From Clostridiales bacterium (GTDB lineage: Bacteria; Bacillota; Clostridia; Christensenellales; DTU072), in the NCBI GenBank assembly GCA_012520515.1, contig JAAYOD010000010.1, forward strand, positions 1-51,121: a stretch of DNA of 51,121 nt, given 5' to 3'. A program made the translations under genes and the position numbers. Shown in pieces: positions 26,604 through 36,354 of the stretch. Below the pieces are notes generated by a model that ran no database searches, was not told where the DNA came from, and saw only the letters and a list, made by a program, of their open reading frames with translations. Position 1 is the stretch's first letter. The number at the start of each line of letters is the position of its first letter.

Positions 26604-27719
26604 TTATTTTAGGTTTTCGGGATTTAGACACAGCAACTGAGGAAGTACAAATCGTCCGTCTTTTCTAATTAGCACATCGTCAAAATAAATTTCTCCCCCA
26701 CCATACTCTGGAGTTTGAATAAGCACCAAGTCCCAATGCACTGCGCTTTGATTGCCGTTGTCGCAATCTTCATAACAACTGCCAGGCGTAAAGTGGATAG
26801 AGCCTGATATCTTTTCATCAAACAATATATCGCCCATAGGCTTTGTAATATAGGGATTTACTCCTATTGCAAACTCCCCTATATACCTACTGCCCTCATC
26901 TGTGTCAAATATTTTGTTGCAAGCTGTGGTGTCAGAAGAAGTTGCCTTTATTATTTTGCCGTCCTTAAACTCTAAACGGACATCTTTAAATTCCATTCCG
27001 TTTTCTATACTGGGCGCATTATAATGAACATAGCCGTTTACGCTGTCTTTTACAGGCGCTGTATAAATTTCGCCGTCAGGGATATTTCTTTGCCCTGCGC
27101 ATTTTTGCGCGCCTATGCCCTTTATGCTAAATGTAAGGTCTGTATCTTTAGCTGTTATTCTCACCTTATCGGTTTTTTTCATCAATTCTTCCAGCGGATT
27201 CATTGCCTTGTCCATTTTGCCATAATCTAAGGTGCATACATCAAAATAAAAATCTTCAAAAGCTTTTGTACTCATTTTGGCAAGCTGCGCCATACCCTCT
27301 GTTGGCCACCTTAACACAACCCAATTGGTTTTGTTTACTCTAAGCTCATGATGCACAGGATAGGAGTAATATTTTGCATAAGTTTGCATTATGCCTTTGT
27401 CTATATCGGCAAGCTCCATACTGTTGTTTCCGCCCCTAATGCCAATATAGGCATGCATTTTTTCCATACGCCTAGCGTCAAACTCTTGCATTCTTGTAGC
27501 TAGCTCTTTAGTCATACCCGAAAGTAATGCATGCTTTATCTTGTTGTCATAAATTTCTACAAATGGGTATGCGCCTACGCTATAAGTTTTTTCAATAAGG
27601 GCATTTACCATTTCATAAGGTATGCCAGTAGCTTCAATAAGAATGTTTTGCCCCTCTTTTAATTGGCAGGAATAATTTATTAAAATGTCTGCTAGTTTGT
27701 CAATTCTGCTGTCATTCAT
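26604..27719 (-). CDS. M29 family aminopeptidase
   Basis: 371 residues. The C-terminal half has the metal-binding blocks of the AmpS/PepS/AmpT family: RNIPDGEIYTAP (Glu, about 216), EGSRYIGEFAIG (about 278-289), HFTPGSCYED (about 308) and HWDLV (about 328). These are cytoplasmic exopeptidases using Zn or Co. The length is slightly shorter than the usual 400-415. The start is preceded by AAGGT at about 12 bases. Sits 18 bp after yjbQ and 19 bp before the PlsC-like gene, forming a three-gene operon. Confidence 0.9.
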   Translation of the reverse strand: MNDSRIDKLADILINYSCQLKEGQNILIEATGIPYEMVNALIEKTYSVGAYPFVEIYDNKIKHALLSGMTKELATRMQEFDARRMEKMHAYIGIRGGNNSMELADIDKGIMQTYAKYYSYPVHHELRVNKTNWVVLRWPTEGMAQLAKMSTKAFEDFYFDVCTLDYGKMDKAMNPLEELMKKTDKVRITAKDTDLTFSIKGIGAQKCAGQRNIPDGEIYTAPVKDSVNGYVHYNAPSIENGMEFKDVRLEFKDGKIIKATSSDTTACNKIFDTDEGSRYIGEFAIGVNPYITKPMGDILFDEKISGSIHFTPGSCYEDCDNGNQSAVHWDLVLIQTPEYGGGEIYFDDVLIRKDGRFVLPQLLCLNPENLK

Positions 27720-27737
27720 AATTTTTCTAATTACCTT

Positions 27738-28133
27738 TTACCCTTCAATAATTTTTACAAAGAAAGAGCGGTTTCTGGGCGGGTCAAACTCTGCAAAATA
27801 AATATCTTGCCACACTCCCAGCACCAATTTTCCCTTATCTATAATTAGCGTTTCGCTAGCGCCAAACATACTGCATTTTACATGGCCGTCGCTGTTGCCT
27901 TCATCGTGGCGGAATCCCTCTAGCTTAGGAAAAGCTGTCTTGCTTGCCAAAATTACATCCTTTGCCACATATTCGTCGGCATTTTCATTTATAGTAATGG
28001 CAGCTGTGGTATGCGGGCAAAACACTAGGCATATGCCACTTTCTACTCCGCTTTTTTTAATTGCGTCATCTACCATATCGGTAATGTTGTAAAATGCTTC
28101 ATTGTTTGTCTTTAGCTCATATTTGTAATACAT
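27738..28133 (-). CDS. YjbQ family protein (UPF0047)
   Basis: 131 residues, normal for the family. FCPHTTAAITINEN (about 37-50), the EGNSDGHVKCSMFG block and GVWQDIYFAEFD are the three conserved stretches of UPF0047, with conserved His residues probably binding metal. Family members show a weak thiamine-phosphate synthase activity; the physiological role is not settled. First gene of the operon with the aminopeptidase and acyltransferase, with a consensus promoter starting only about 40 bp upstream. Confidence 0.9.
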   Translation of the reverse strand: MYYKYELKTNNEAFYNITDMVDDAIKKSGVESGICLVFCPHTTAAITINENADEYVAKDVILASKTAFPKLEGFRHDEGNSDGHVKCSMFGASETLIIDKGKLVLGVWQDIYFAEFDPPRNRSFFVKIIEG

Positions 28134-28169
28134 CTAGTATAACCATCCTTAATGCTTTTTAATATCCCG

Positions 28170-28198
28170 ATTATATCTTAAAACTAGCCAGAATACAA
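28170..28198 (-). promoter_or_regulatory. Promoter of yjbQ operon
   Basis: Reverse strand TTGTAT (28198-28193), 17-bp spacer, TATAAT (28175-28170). It sits 11-39 bp after the uvrA stop; no terminator separates the two operons. Confidence 0.75.
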
Positions 28199-28208
28199 GC
28201 AAATAACC

Positions 28209-31013
28209 CTACAGGTATTTTCCCGTGAAACTTTTAGCGCAAGCTTTAACTTCTTCGGGCGTACCGCACACAATCAATTCTCCGCCTCCGTCACCGCCCT
28301 CAGGGCCTAAGTCTACAATGTGGTCAGCTACCTTTATCACATCTAAATTATGCTCTATCACAATGACGGTATTACCGCTATCTACCAGCCTATCTAATAT
28401 GGATATAAGTTTTTCTATGTCAGCTGCGTGCAATCCCGTTGTTGGCTCATCTAATATATATACAGTTTTGCCTGTGCTTCTTTTAGATAGTTCGGTAGCT
28501 AGCTTTATCCTTTGCGCTTCACCGCCGCTAAAGGTAGTAGCTGGCTGTCCAAGCTTAATATAACCAAGTCCAACATCAAGCAAAGTTTTTAGCTTGTTAT
28601 AAATTCTAGGAATATGTTCAAAAAATTGACACGCCTCTTCCACCGTCATATCAAGCACATCAAAAATGCTCATTCCCTTATACTTAACTTCCAAAGTTTC
28701 TCTATTATACCTTTTCCCTTTGCATACTTCACAAGGCACATAGACATCGGGCAAAAAGTGCATTTCTATTCTAATGATGCCGTCCCCTTTGCAGTTTTCA
28801 CACCTGCCCCCTTTGACATTAAAAGAAAACCTGCCAGCGTTATATCCCCTGCTCTTTGCGTCAGGCGTCTTTGCAAACAGCTCTCTAATGCCAGTAAACA
28901 AACCAGTATAAGTTGCTGGATTGCTCCTTGGCGTCCTGCCAATAGGACTTTGGTCTATGGCAATTATTTTATCAAAATGCTCTAAGCCCTCTATGCTCTC
29001 TACATTGCCTTCTATTAAATTGCTTTTATTAAGGCGGTTGCTTAAATATGGATAAATTATTTCATTTACTAAACTTGACTTACCACTGCCCGATACGCCA
29101 GTTACAAGCGTTAATAATCCCACAGGAATATCGACATTTATATTTTTTAAGTTGTTTTGTTTAGCTCCATAAACACTTAAATATCTGCCATCACTTTTGC
29201 GCCGTTTTTTAGGTACAGGAATTTTGCGCCTACCGCTTAAATAATCTCCTGTTGTAGAGTTTTTACAGTTCATAACTTCATCTAAGGTGCCAGCAACTAC
29301 AAGCTGTCCGCCGTTTACGCCTGCGCCAGGCCCTATATCGACTATATAGTCGGCATTTCTTATAGTGTCGTCATCATGCTCTACCACTATAAGAGTGTTT
29401 CCTAAATCCCTAAGTTTTTTCAAAGTGCTAATAAGCTTTGAATTATCCCTTTGATGAAGTCCAATGCTAGGTTCATCTAAAATATAAAGCACGCCCATAA
29501 GTCCGCTTCCAATTTGTGTAGCCAATCTTATTCTTTGCGCTTCGCCGCCGCTTAAACTTGCGCTTTTTCTAGATAGCGACAAATAGCCAAGTCCAACATC
29601 AAGCAAAAAGTTTATCCTTGCTTTAAGCTCTTTCATAATAGGCTTTGCAATAATGGCATCTCTTTCACTAAGGTTAAGCGTGTTAAAAAAGACAGGCAGT
29701 CTTGCCACTGGCATCTCAGTTACTTCAAATATATTTCTGCCCCCTACCGTTATGGCAAGCACTTCTTTTTTTAGCCGTTTGCCATGACACTCTTCGCAAG
29801 GTCTTTCCGACATAAGCTTTTCAATATCTCTAATTACTGCATCGCTTGTGGTATCTCTATATCGGCGGTTAAGATTGTTCACAATGCCCTCATATGACGC
29901 TTTAAACTGCATTGAGTACCGCTCTCCCACAGATGTCATCTCAATATCTTCTCCCTTATTTCCAAAGAGCAAAATATCCTTAATTCTGTTTGGCAAGTCC
30001 TTATAAGGCGTATCCATGCTAAAGCCATACCGCCTAGCTAAAGCGCTAAACTGCATTTGGCTTATTTTTCCCACATCCAAATTCCAGCCTGTGCATTTTA
30101 TTGCGCCTTGCCGCAAAGAAAGCTCTTTGTTAGGAATAAGCTTATCTAAGTCTATCTCATTTTTATATCCAAGCCCTGTACAGCTGTCGCACGCTCCATA
30201 GGGCGCGTTAAATGAAAACATACGGGGAGTGATTTCTCCTAAAGTTATGTTACAATCAGGGCAGGCATAATTGGTAGAATATAATTCTTCTACCCCGTCA
30301 GATTCAATAACAACAAGCCCTTCAGCTAGCTTTAACGCGCTTTCAATACTGTCTGTTAGCCTTCTTTGTATGCCATCTTTAATGATAAGTCTATCTACAA
30401 CTACGCTAATGTCGTGCTTTATGTTTCTATCTAAAACAATCTCTTCATCCAAGCTAAAAATATTGCCGTCCACCTTAACTCTTGCGTATCCGCTTTTTCT
30501 AAGAGAATCAAATACCTTTACATATTGCCCTTTTCTGCCTCTAACAACAGGCGCAAGCACCATAAACTTTGCACCCTTTTCCATTAGCATAACTTTATCT
30601 ACAATTTGGTCTACTGTAATACTGCTTATTTCCTTACCGCAATTTGGACAATGCGGAACGCCAATTCTAGCAAACAACAGTCGCAAATAATCATAAATTT
30701 CTGTCACTGTTCCCACAGTGGAGCGCGGATTGTGGCTGGTAGTTTTTTGGTCTATGCTAATTGCTGGACTAAGCCCGTCTATACTCTCTACATCGGGTTT
30801 GTCCATCTGTCCTAAAAACTGCCTTGCGTAGCTTGACAAGCTCTCCACATACCGCCTTTGCCCCTCTGCAAAAATAGTATCAAAAGCAAGGCTGGACTTT
30901 CCGCTTCCAGACAGTCCAGTAAATACCACTAGTTTATCCCTTGGTATAATTACATCAATATTTTTTAGATTATTTTGCTTTGCGCCTTTGATTACAATAT
31001 CGTTATTTATCAT
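28209..31013 (-). CDS. uvrA: Excinuclease ABC subunit A
   Basis: 934 residues, full length. Two ABC cassettes with Walker A GLSGSGKS (about 33) and GVSGSGKS (about 639), signatures [13 protein letters not shown] (about 488) and [13 protein letters not shown] (about 829), and Walker [10 protein letters not shown] and ILDEPTTGL. Zinc modules CPNC, CPDC/CDSC and the large CENC...CEVC finger (about 737-765) are intact. UvrA2 finds bulky DNA lesions and loads UvrB. AAGGAA lies about 4 bases before the ATG, which is inside the last 11 bases of the ECF S-component gene. Confidence 0.97.
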   Translation of the reverse strand: MINNDIVIKGAKQNNLKNIDVIIPRDKLVVFTGLSGSGKSSLAFDTIFAEGQRRYVESLSSYARQFLGQMDKPDVESIDGLSPAISIDQKTTSHNPRSTVGTVTEIYDYLRLLFARIGVPHCPNCGKEISSITVDQIVDKVMLMEKGAKFMVLAPVVRGRKGQYVKVFDSLRKSGYARVKVDGNIFSLDEEIVLDRNIKHDISVVVDRLIIKDGIQRRLTDSIESALKLAEGLVVIESDGVEELYSTNYACPDCNITLGEITPRMFSFNAPYGACDSCTGLGYKNEIDLDKLIPNKELSLRQGAIKCTGWNLDVGKISQMQFSALARRYGFSMDTPYKDLPNRIKDILLFGNKGEDIEMTSVGERYSMQFKASYEGIVNNLNRRYRDTTSDAVIRDIEKLMSERPCEECHGKRLKKEVLAITVGGRNIFEVTEMPVARLPVFFNTLNLSERDAIIAKPIMKELKARINFLLDVGLGYLSLSRKSASLSGGEAQRIRLATQIGSGLMGVLYILDEPSIGLHQRDNSKLISTLKKLRDLGNTLIVVEHDDDTIRNADYIVDIGPGAGVNGGQLVVAGTLDEVMNCKNSTTGDYLSGRRKIPVPKKRRKSDGRYLSVYGAKQNNLKNINVDIPVGLLTLVTGVSGSGKSSLVNEIIYPYLSNRLNKSNLIEGNVESIEGLEHFDKIIAIDQSPIGRTPRSNPATYTGLFTGIRELFAKTPDAKSRGYNAGRFSFNVKGGRCENCKGDGIIRIEMHFLPDVYVPCEVCKGKRYNRETLEVKYKGMSIFDVLDMTVEEACQFFEHIPRIYNKLKTLLDVGLGYIKLGQPATTFSGGEAQRIKLATELSKRSTGKTVYILDEPTTGLHAADIEKLISILDRLVDSGNTVIVIEHNLDVIKVADHIVDLGPEGGDGGGELIVCGTPEEVKACAKSFTGKYL

Positions 31014-31677
31014 TTATTTCCTTATCAAAAAAATCTGTAATAACTTCTTTATCCTTCACTAAATTATCGCCCTTAATGTCATACCTATGCGGTGTTTTAA
31101 TCTTAATAAACTTACTAGTTGCCAGCGATATAGGTATACATAGCGCTGTAGTTATTGCAAGCTCTATTGCAAAGTTAGTTGCAAGTATTGTGCCAATCAA
31201 GGCCCAGCCTATTACAGCAGAGCCAAAAGCTTTACCATAGTACCAAAGCATTATCATACCTAGCACAAAAAAAGTATTAGTACATACGCCAATAGCTCCG
31301 CTTATGCCGTACTTTATACTGTCTGCCACCTTAGCATTAAGACGGATATAACTTAGTATTTTCTCTACAAGCTTACCACTATAATAAGTAGTTACGGGAA
31401 TAATAAGCCTTGGAACAATAGAAACAAGCGGATTCATAAAAGCAGGTGACAGTATACTTCTAAATGTAAAAGACATAGCAAAAGACACCACTCCAAAAAT
31501 AAAACCCGTTAAAAGCCCTAGTTTAAACCCCTTAACTTGAGTTGTAACCACCACAGCAAGTAGTGGCATAAATGCCATATCAACTGCGCCAATATTAATA
31601 GGCACAATGGCAAAAATAAGTATAAGTGCCGTCATTACAGCAATAAAAGCGATATCTTTAGTTTTATTCTTTGGCAT
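31003..31677 (-). CDS. ECF transporter S component (substrate-binding membrane subunit)
   Basis: 224 residues with five to six hydrophobic helices. The N-terminal [19 protein letters not shown] and the block [22 protein letters not shown] (NPL...PR pattern) are typical of energy-coupling-factor S components for vitamins. The vitamin cannot be read from the sequence, and no ECF A/T genes are in the window, so it would use a shared ECF module. It lies between uvrB (3-bp gap) and uvrA (11-bp overlap), an odd position for a transporter. No independent ribosome site is seen; translation is probably coupled to uvrB. Confidence 0.78.
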   Translation of the reverse strand: MPKNKTKDIAFIAVMTALILIFAIVPINIGAVDMAFMPLLAVVVTTQVKGFKLGLLTGFIFGVVSFAMSFTFRSILSPAFMNPLVSIVPRLIIPVTTYYSGKLVEKILSYIRLNAKVADSIKYGISGAIGVCTNTFFVLGMIMLWYYGKAFGSAVIGWALIGTILATNFAIELAITTALCIPISLATSKFIKIKTPHRYDIKGDNLVKDKEVITDFFDKEINDK

Positions 31678-31680
31678 TAG

Positions 31681-33642
31681 TCATTGTTTTAGCAATCGAT
31701 TGAGTTCGGCTATTTCATCACGAAGCAGTATACAAGTTTCAAAGTCCAAACTTGCGCTTGCCACACTCATTAGCCCCTTTAGGCGTTCGATTTCTTTAAC
31801 AACCTCCTTTCTCGTTAGTTTTTCTCTATGTTTATCTGATTTCTTGGTTATTATTATACTATTTTTTATATCCTTAACGATAGTCTTTGGCACAATATTA
31901 TTTTCTTTATTATATGCAATCTGGAACTTTCTTCTACGATTGGTTTCGTCAATGGTATTTTGCATACTGTCAGTTATTGTATCGGCATAAAAAATAACCC
32001 TGCCTTTTGCGTTTCTTGCCGCCCGCCCCACCGTCTGTATTAGCGATGAACGGCTGCGCAAAAACCCTTCTTTATCAGCGTCTAATACCACCACTAGTTG
32101 CACTTCGGGCAAGTCAAGTCCCTCTCTTAAAAGGTTTATTCCAACTAGCACATCGTTTTCCCCTTTTCTTAGCGATGTTATTATATTAATTCTCTCTAAC
32201 GTATCAATATCAGAATGCATATAAACAGCTTTAATGTTGTTTTCTGTAAGATACATTGTCAAGTTTTCCGCCATCTTCTTAGTAAGCGTAGTTATCAGCA
32301 CTCTGCCATTATCTTCTACAACTTCTCTTATCTCATAAAGCAGGTCATCTATCTGCCCTTTTGTGGGCCGTACATCTATTTCGGGGTCTAATAAGCCAGT
32401 AGGGCGCAAAAGTTGCTCAACTATTTGATCTTGCTCTTTCATTTCATACGCGCCAGGAGTTGCGCTTACGCATATCACTTGAGAGTACTTTTGTTGAAAC
32501 TCATCAAATTTAAGCGGTCTATTGTCAAAAGCTGCTTTTAGCCTAAATCCATAGTCCACAAGGTTTTGTTTTCTTGACCTATCCCCTGCGTACATAGCTC
32601 TTATTTGCGGTATAGACATATGGCTTTCGTCTATAAACATTATAAAATCGTCAGGAAAATAATCAAGTAGCGTAAAAGGAGGTTCTCCTATTTCTCTGCC
32701 GTCAAAGTACCTAGAATAATTTTCTATCCCCGAACAGTAGCCTATCTCTCTTATCATTTCTAAGTCATAGCTTACCCTTTCTCTTAGCCTTTGCTCTTCA
32801 ATAAGCTTTGACTTCTCTCTAAATGCGCTAGCCTCAACGCGCAAATCTTCTTTTATCCTAGCTAATATATCTTCTAAATTATCTTCTCCTATGACATAGT
32901 GCGTAGCAGGAAAAATAGCCGCATGCTCTAGGGTAGACAATATCTTTCCTGTGGTGACATCTTGCTCATAAATTTTTTCTATGGTATCGCCAAAAAAGTC
33001 CACTCTTAAAGCAACAGCAGAATTGTTGCTTGGAAATATCTCCAAAATGTCGCCCTTAACTCTAAAAGTAGAACGCACAAGGTCTATATCCGAACGCTTA
33101 TACTGAAGTTGCACAAGCTTATCTATTACTTTGTCACGATCAACTTCGATATTTGGGCGCAAAGACAACATTTGACTAAAGTAATCCTTAGGTGCGCCCA
33201 AGCCAAAAATACAAGATACGCTTGCTACCACAATTACATCACGCCTTTCCCCTAGCGATGCCGTCGCCGAATGGCGCAGTTTATCAATTTCGTCATTTAG
33301 ACTCATATCTTTTTCAATATAAACATCGGTAGTTGGGATATAAGCTTCAGGTCTGTAATAGTCGTAATAGGAAACAAAATATTCCACTCTATTTTTAGGA
33401 AAAAGCTCCTTAAACTCATTGCAAAGCTGAGCAGCCAAAGTCTTATTGTGCGCAATAACTAGCGCGGGGCGGTTAAGCTTTTCAATGACATTTGCCATAG
33501 TAAAAGTTTTTCCAGAGCCAGTAACGCCCAAGAGTACTTGCGTGCGCAAGCCGTCTTGTACGCCAGCCACAAGTTTTTCAATAGCCTGTGATTGGTCACC
33601 ACGGGGCTTATAGTCACTGATAAGTTGGAACTTGTCTTTCAT
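31681..33642 (-). CDS. uvrB: Excinuclease ABC subunit B
   Basis: 653 residues, full length. Walker A GVTGSGKTF (about 39-47), the beta-hairpin YYDYYRPEAYIPTTDVY (about 92-108), DEAD-like IDESH, the helicase motifs TKKMAE and QTVGRAARNAKG, and the C-terminal UVR motif (about 618-651) that contacts UvrC. It is the damage-verifying helicase-like subunit of nucleotide excision repair. The ATG is two bases after the stop of the preceding wHTH-like gene and has no clear Shine-Dalgarno, implying coupling. No SOS-box-like palindrome was seen near this operon. Confidence 0.97.
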   Translation of the reverse strand: MKDKFQLISDYKPRGDQSQAIEKLVAGVQDGLRTQVLLGVTGSGKTFTMANVIEKLNRPALVIAHNKTLAAQLCNEFKELFPKNRVEYFVSYYDYYRPEAYIPTTDVYIEKDMSLNDEIDKLRHSATASLGERRDVIVVASVSCIFGLGAPKDYFSQMLSLRPNIEVDRDKVIDKLVQLQYKRSDIDLVRSTFRVKGDILEIFPSNNSAVALRVDFFGDTIEKIYEQDVTTGKILSTLEHAAIFPATHYVIGEDNLEDILARIKEDLRVEASAFREKSKLIEEQRLRERVSYDLEMIREIGYCSGIENYSRYFDGREIGEPPFTLLDYFPDDFIMFIDESHMSIPQIRAMYAGDRSRKQNLVDYGFRLKAAFDNRPLKFDEFQQKYSQVICVSATPGAYEMKEQDQIVEQLLRPTGLLDPEIDVRPTKGQIDDLLYEIREVVEDNGRVLITTLTKKMAENLTMYLTENNIKAVYMHSDIDTLERINIITSLRKGENDVLVGINLLREGLDLPEVQLVVVLDADKEGFLRSRSSLIQTVGRAARNAKGRVIFYADTITDSMQNTIDETNRRRKFQIAYNKENNIVPKTIVKDIKNSIIITKKSDKHREKLTRKEVVKEIERLKGLMSVASASLDFETCILLRDEIAELNRLLKQ

Positions 33643-33644
33643 TT

Positions 33645-34016
33645 TTACTTAAATATGGCAGACAAAATATATTTTATAGAAAAAGATAGCGCAGCTATAA
33701 TAATGGTAGTTATGATACGAAATATTAGTTTTCTCCTAGAAACCATTTTGTCACGCTGATAACTTATGCCATTTTCTTTTAAGGTGATTATATACATTAT
33801 GTCACCTGTGCTTTTTTTTGCCTTTTCATATTCAAAATAGTTATCCAGTACCAATTGGTTCATGGTCTCTTCCAAATCGCTTTCCCTAAAGTCTACTCTA
33901 TAAGGAATACGGCTTAACATATCAAGGGGGGACAAAACGCATTGACCGTTAACAGAACGGCTAGCTTGCTTATATACAACATCCATTAGCACCCTTTCTT
34001 TTTTGCCAAGTACCAT
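33645..34016 (-). CDS. Small winged-helix-like protein with C-terminal membrane helix (second of pair)
   Basis: 123 residues from the ATG at 34016. A longer frame to 34091 would run into the upstream gene and lacks a ribosome site, whereas GAGG lies 11 bases before 34016. The helix-turn-helix-sized N-terminal domain (about 5-85: ERVLMDVVYKQ, DMLSRIPYRVDFRESDLEET, MNQLVLDNYFEYEK) resembles a winged helix ending in a beta hairpin (IMYIITLKENG). After basic VSRRK a single hydrophobic helix (about 100-120) ends the protein. This gives a tail-anchored topology facing the cytoplasm. Same architecture as the gene before it. Function unknown. Confidence 0.65.
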   Translation of the reverse strand: MVLGKKERVLMDVVYKQASRSVNGQCVLSPLDMLSRIPYRVDFRESDLEETMNQLVLDNYFEYEKAKKSTGDIMYIITLKENGISYQRDKMVSRRKLIFRIITTIIIAALSFSIKYILSAIFK

Positions 34017-34018
34017 AA

Positions 34019-34462
34019 TTAGCAGAACCTCGCAATAATAAATGCAAACAGCGCCGCAAAAAATCCGCCTATAAAGGAACTTACTGCGCATATCGTTGCG
34101 AGTTTTTTCATATTTAGCCTAACGGGTATTTCAATACCGTTTTCGTCGATGGCGTCAGTCACTGCAACAACACTTGTCTGCTGAGTAGCTACTGCAGTTT
34201 GTTCTGTCACCGCTTGCTGTCTTTTTTCATAAGCTATTCTTCCCTTTGGACGGGGAGCTATACCATACAGCTTATCGTCAGAATAAAGTATGCTGATAAG
34301 GTCGTTAAGAGCCAGCATTTCCACAATGCTGTCCAGTTCATCAACAGTGATTTCTTCTTCAAGTTTGGAAAGGACTTCAGTTTTTTCAATAACGGCGCTT
34401 TCGCCCTCCGAAGTCATACTAAGCAGTATATCCAATACTCGAAATGCTCTCTTATCTAACAT
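34019..34462 (-). CDS. Small winged-helix-like protein with C-terminal membrane helix (first of pair)
   Basis: 147 residues. The N-terminal domain (about 1-75: FRVLDILLSMTSEG, VLSKLEEEITVDELDSIVEMLALNDLISILYSDDKLYGIAP) has the helix-helix-helix-hairpin order of a winged helix. A Gln/Thr/Val-rich linker (about 80-110) leads to a terminal membrane helix (about 120-145). GAGG is 6 bases before the ATG. It heads the uvr operon behind a consensus promoter with an overlapping palindrome. No family recognised. If the domain binds DNA it would do so at the membrane; protein-binding winged helices are equally possible. Confidence 0.65.
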   Translation of the reverse strand: MLDKRAFRVLDILLSMTSEGESAVIEKTEVLSKLEEEITVDELDSIVEMLALNDLISILYSDDKLYGIAPRPKGRIAYEKRQQAVTEQTAVATQQTSVVAVTDAIDENGIEIPVRLNMKKLATICAVSSFIGGFFAALFAFIIARFC

Positions 34463-34472
34463 ATTTTACCTC

Positions 34473-34509
34473 GATAGTTTATTATATAAAAATAACTATC
34501 TATTGTCAA
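34473..34509 (-). promoter_or_regulatory. Consensus promoter of the wHTH-uvrB-uvrA operon with overlapping palindrome
   Basis: Reverse strand TTGACA (34509-34504) and TATAAT (34486-34481) are both perfect, with a 17-bp spacer. The inverted repeat GATAGTT/AACTATC (34473-34479 with 34494-34500) brackets the -10 box, as an operator would. The leader is only about 12 bases. Confidence 0.8.
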
Positions 34510-34558
34510 GGATACAAAAGGTCTGCAAAAGAACTTAGAGTCTATGCTTTTTATTAAT

Positions 34559-36325
34559 CTATAACTTTACCTTTTGATTAATTTTTCTCATGCGCTCAAT
34601 GTCCATCTTTACTATTTCTCTATCATAGGTTAGTAGTCCGTTGCACTCATCTTCCACATCGGAAACTTCGGTATAGACAGCAGCAGACAAACCTTTAGGG
34701 ATATTGGCAATAACTTTCTTTTCATATAGCCTTTCAAGCGCATTTTCAAAAGCTGCTCTATTGTAGTGCTTGCGATAGCCAAAAAACTTTTCTTTATTGA
34801 ACATATGTCCTTTTGCCTGCAAGCTAAATCCCCCAAACTCAGTTAGCGCAATGGCTCTGTCATCATCTTTACTAAATTTTGGGAATTTATATCTTGTAAA
34901 ATAAATATGGAAACTATTTATATCTCCGCCGCCTTGGTCAAACCAACCGCTAGCGTGGTCGATAAGCCTAGTGGGGTCTTTTTTGCGATAATAATCGCAG
35001 GCTTTTAAGCTGTCAAACTGTCCCCACGCCTCATTAAAAGGCACCCATAAACATAGTGAAACAGAATTATATAATGTATCTATTAGCCTGTCAGAATCGG
35101 CATAAAATTCCTGCCTGCCTTGCTCATCTTGCCTAGAAAATTTTGCATAATTTTCCTTGCCGTCACTTAGCCAACCTAGTTTTTTATTGAGAAAAGCAAG
35201 GCTAAGAGCTGGGCGCAAAGCAATAGTTTTCATACTATAAATTGAACCGCCGTTTACCATATCCTGCCACACAAGCATACCTAGCCTGTCGCAGTGATAA
35301 TACCAGCGCAACGGCTCTACCTTAATGTGCTTTCTTAGCATATTAAAGCCCATATCTTTCATAGTCTGAATATCATAAATCATAGCTTCATCGCTAGGCG
35401 GTGTATACATACCGTCGCTCCAATAGCCTTGGTCTAGCAAGCCATTTTGAAAATATGGCTTATTGTTAAGCATAAGGCGTGTTATACCTTGACTGTCTTT
35501 GCCAACGCTAAACTTTCTCATGCCAAAATAGCTACCTATTTTATCTGTTTCTGTCGTTATCTCCACATCGTAAAGGTATGGATTTTCAGGACTCCACAAG
35601 CTATAATTGTCAAGTTTTATTTTAGCTGTGCCATCAACTGTTTTTCCCCTCCATTTAAGCTTGCCGCCCTCCATAATTTTTATATCGGCTTCAACTATTT
35701 TATCAGAAAAGAACAGCTCAAAATTAACTATGTCATTATCAATATCGGGAGTAATTTTTACCCTTTCAATATAATTTTGACAAGTTTCTTCCAGCCACAC
35801 AGTTTGCCAAATTCCCGATTGCGGGGTATACCAAATACCGCCACGCTTAAAAGATTGCTTACCTCTTGCTTGATGGCCAGTGTCAGTAGGGTCTTCCACC
35901 TTTACCATAATTTCATTTTGCCCATCTTTGACAAAATCGGTAATATCAAATGTAAATGGATAGTATCCGCCTTTGTTTTGTCCAACAAGCGCGCCATTTA
36001 TAAAAACTTCACACGCATAATCAACTGCGCCAAAATGAATAAGCACTCTATCTCTTGTTTTGGTAAAATTAAATGTTCTTTGGTAATACAAAAAATCGTT
36101 AGGAGTGACTATCCTTTCCACGCCTGACAGTATGCATTCTGGACTAAATGGCACAACAATCTCACCTTGGTAGCCGTCAAATGCCTTGTTCTTATCAATA
36201 ATGGCATAATTCCATATGCCGTTTAGATTAATAAAACTATCCCTGACCATTTGCGGACGGGGGTATTGGTTAAAAGGTAAATTTTTGTCTAGCTTTTTTC
36301 CCCAACGGGTAAGTAATTTTTCCAT
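34559..36325 (-). CDS. Glycoside hydrolase family 2 enzyme
   Basis: 588 residues without a signal peptide, so cytoplasmic. The N-terminal sugar-binding jelly roll (about 20-190, with FYYQRTF-like text and HFGAVDYACEVFINGALVGQ), the Ig-like middle (about 190-275) and a TIM barrel follow the GH2 order. The acid/base is in VPFNEAWG (about 430) and the nucleophile in TEFGGF (about 496). Likely a beta-galactosidase, glucuronidase or mannosidase-type activity; the substrate is not clear. AGGGAG lies about 8 bases before the ATG. It follows the histidine kinase by 29 bp and is probably cotranscribed with the two-component system. Confidence 0.86.
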   Translation of the reverse strand: MEKLLTRWGKKLDKNLPFNQYPRPQMVRDSFINLNGIWNYAIIDKNKAFDGYQGEIVVPFSPECILSGVERIVTPNDFLYYQRTFNFTKTRDRVLIHFGAVDYACEVFINGALVGQNKGGYYPFTFDITDFVKDGQNEIMVKVEDPTDTGHQARGKQSFKRGGIWYTPQSGIWQTVWLEETCQNYIERVKITPDIDNDIVNFELFFSDKIVEADIKIMEGGKLKWRGKTVDGTAKIKLDNYSLWSPENPYLYDVEITTETDKIGSYFGMRKFSVGKDSQGITRLMLNNKPYFQNGLLDQGYWSDGMYTPPSDEAMIYDIQTMKDMGFNMLRKHIKVEPLRWYYHCDRLGMLVWQDMVNGGSIYSMKTIALRPALSLAFLNKKLGWLSDGKENYAKFSRQDEQGRQEFYADSDRLIDTLYNSVSLCLWVPFNEAWGQFDSLKACDYYRKKDPTRLIDHASGWFDQGGGDINSFHIYFTRYKFPKFSKDDDRAIALTEFGGFSLQAKGHMFNKEKFFGYRKHYNRAAFENALERLYEKKVIANIPKGLSAAVYTEVSDVEDECNGLLTYDREIVKMDIERMRKINQKVKL

Positions 36326-36354
36326 TTATAATCTCCCTAAAATTAATATTATCG

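Noticed and set aside
34017-34091. Longer N-terminus (25 residues) for the second winged-helix-like protein
   Set aside because: It would overlap the upstream gene, with no ribosome site, whereas GAGG precedes the ATG at 34016.
34463-34558. SOS (LexA) box in front of the uvr operon
   Set aside because: Looked for the GAAC-N4-GTTC type palindrome; none found. The palindrome present has a different sequence and spacing.
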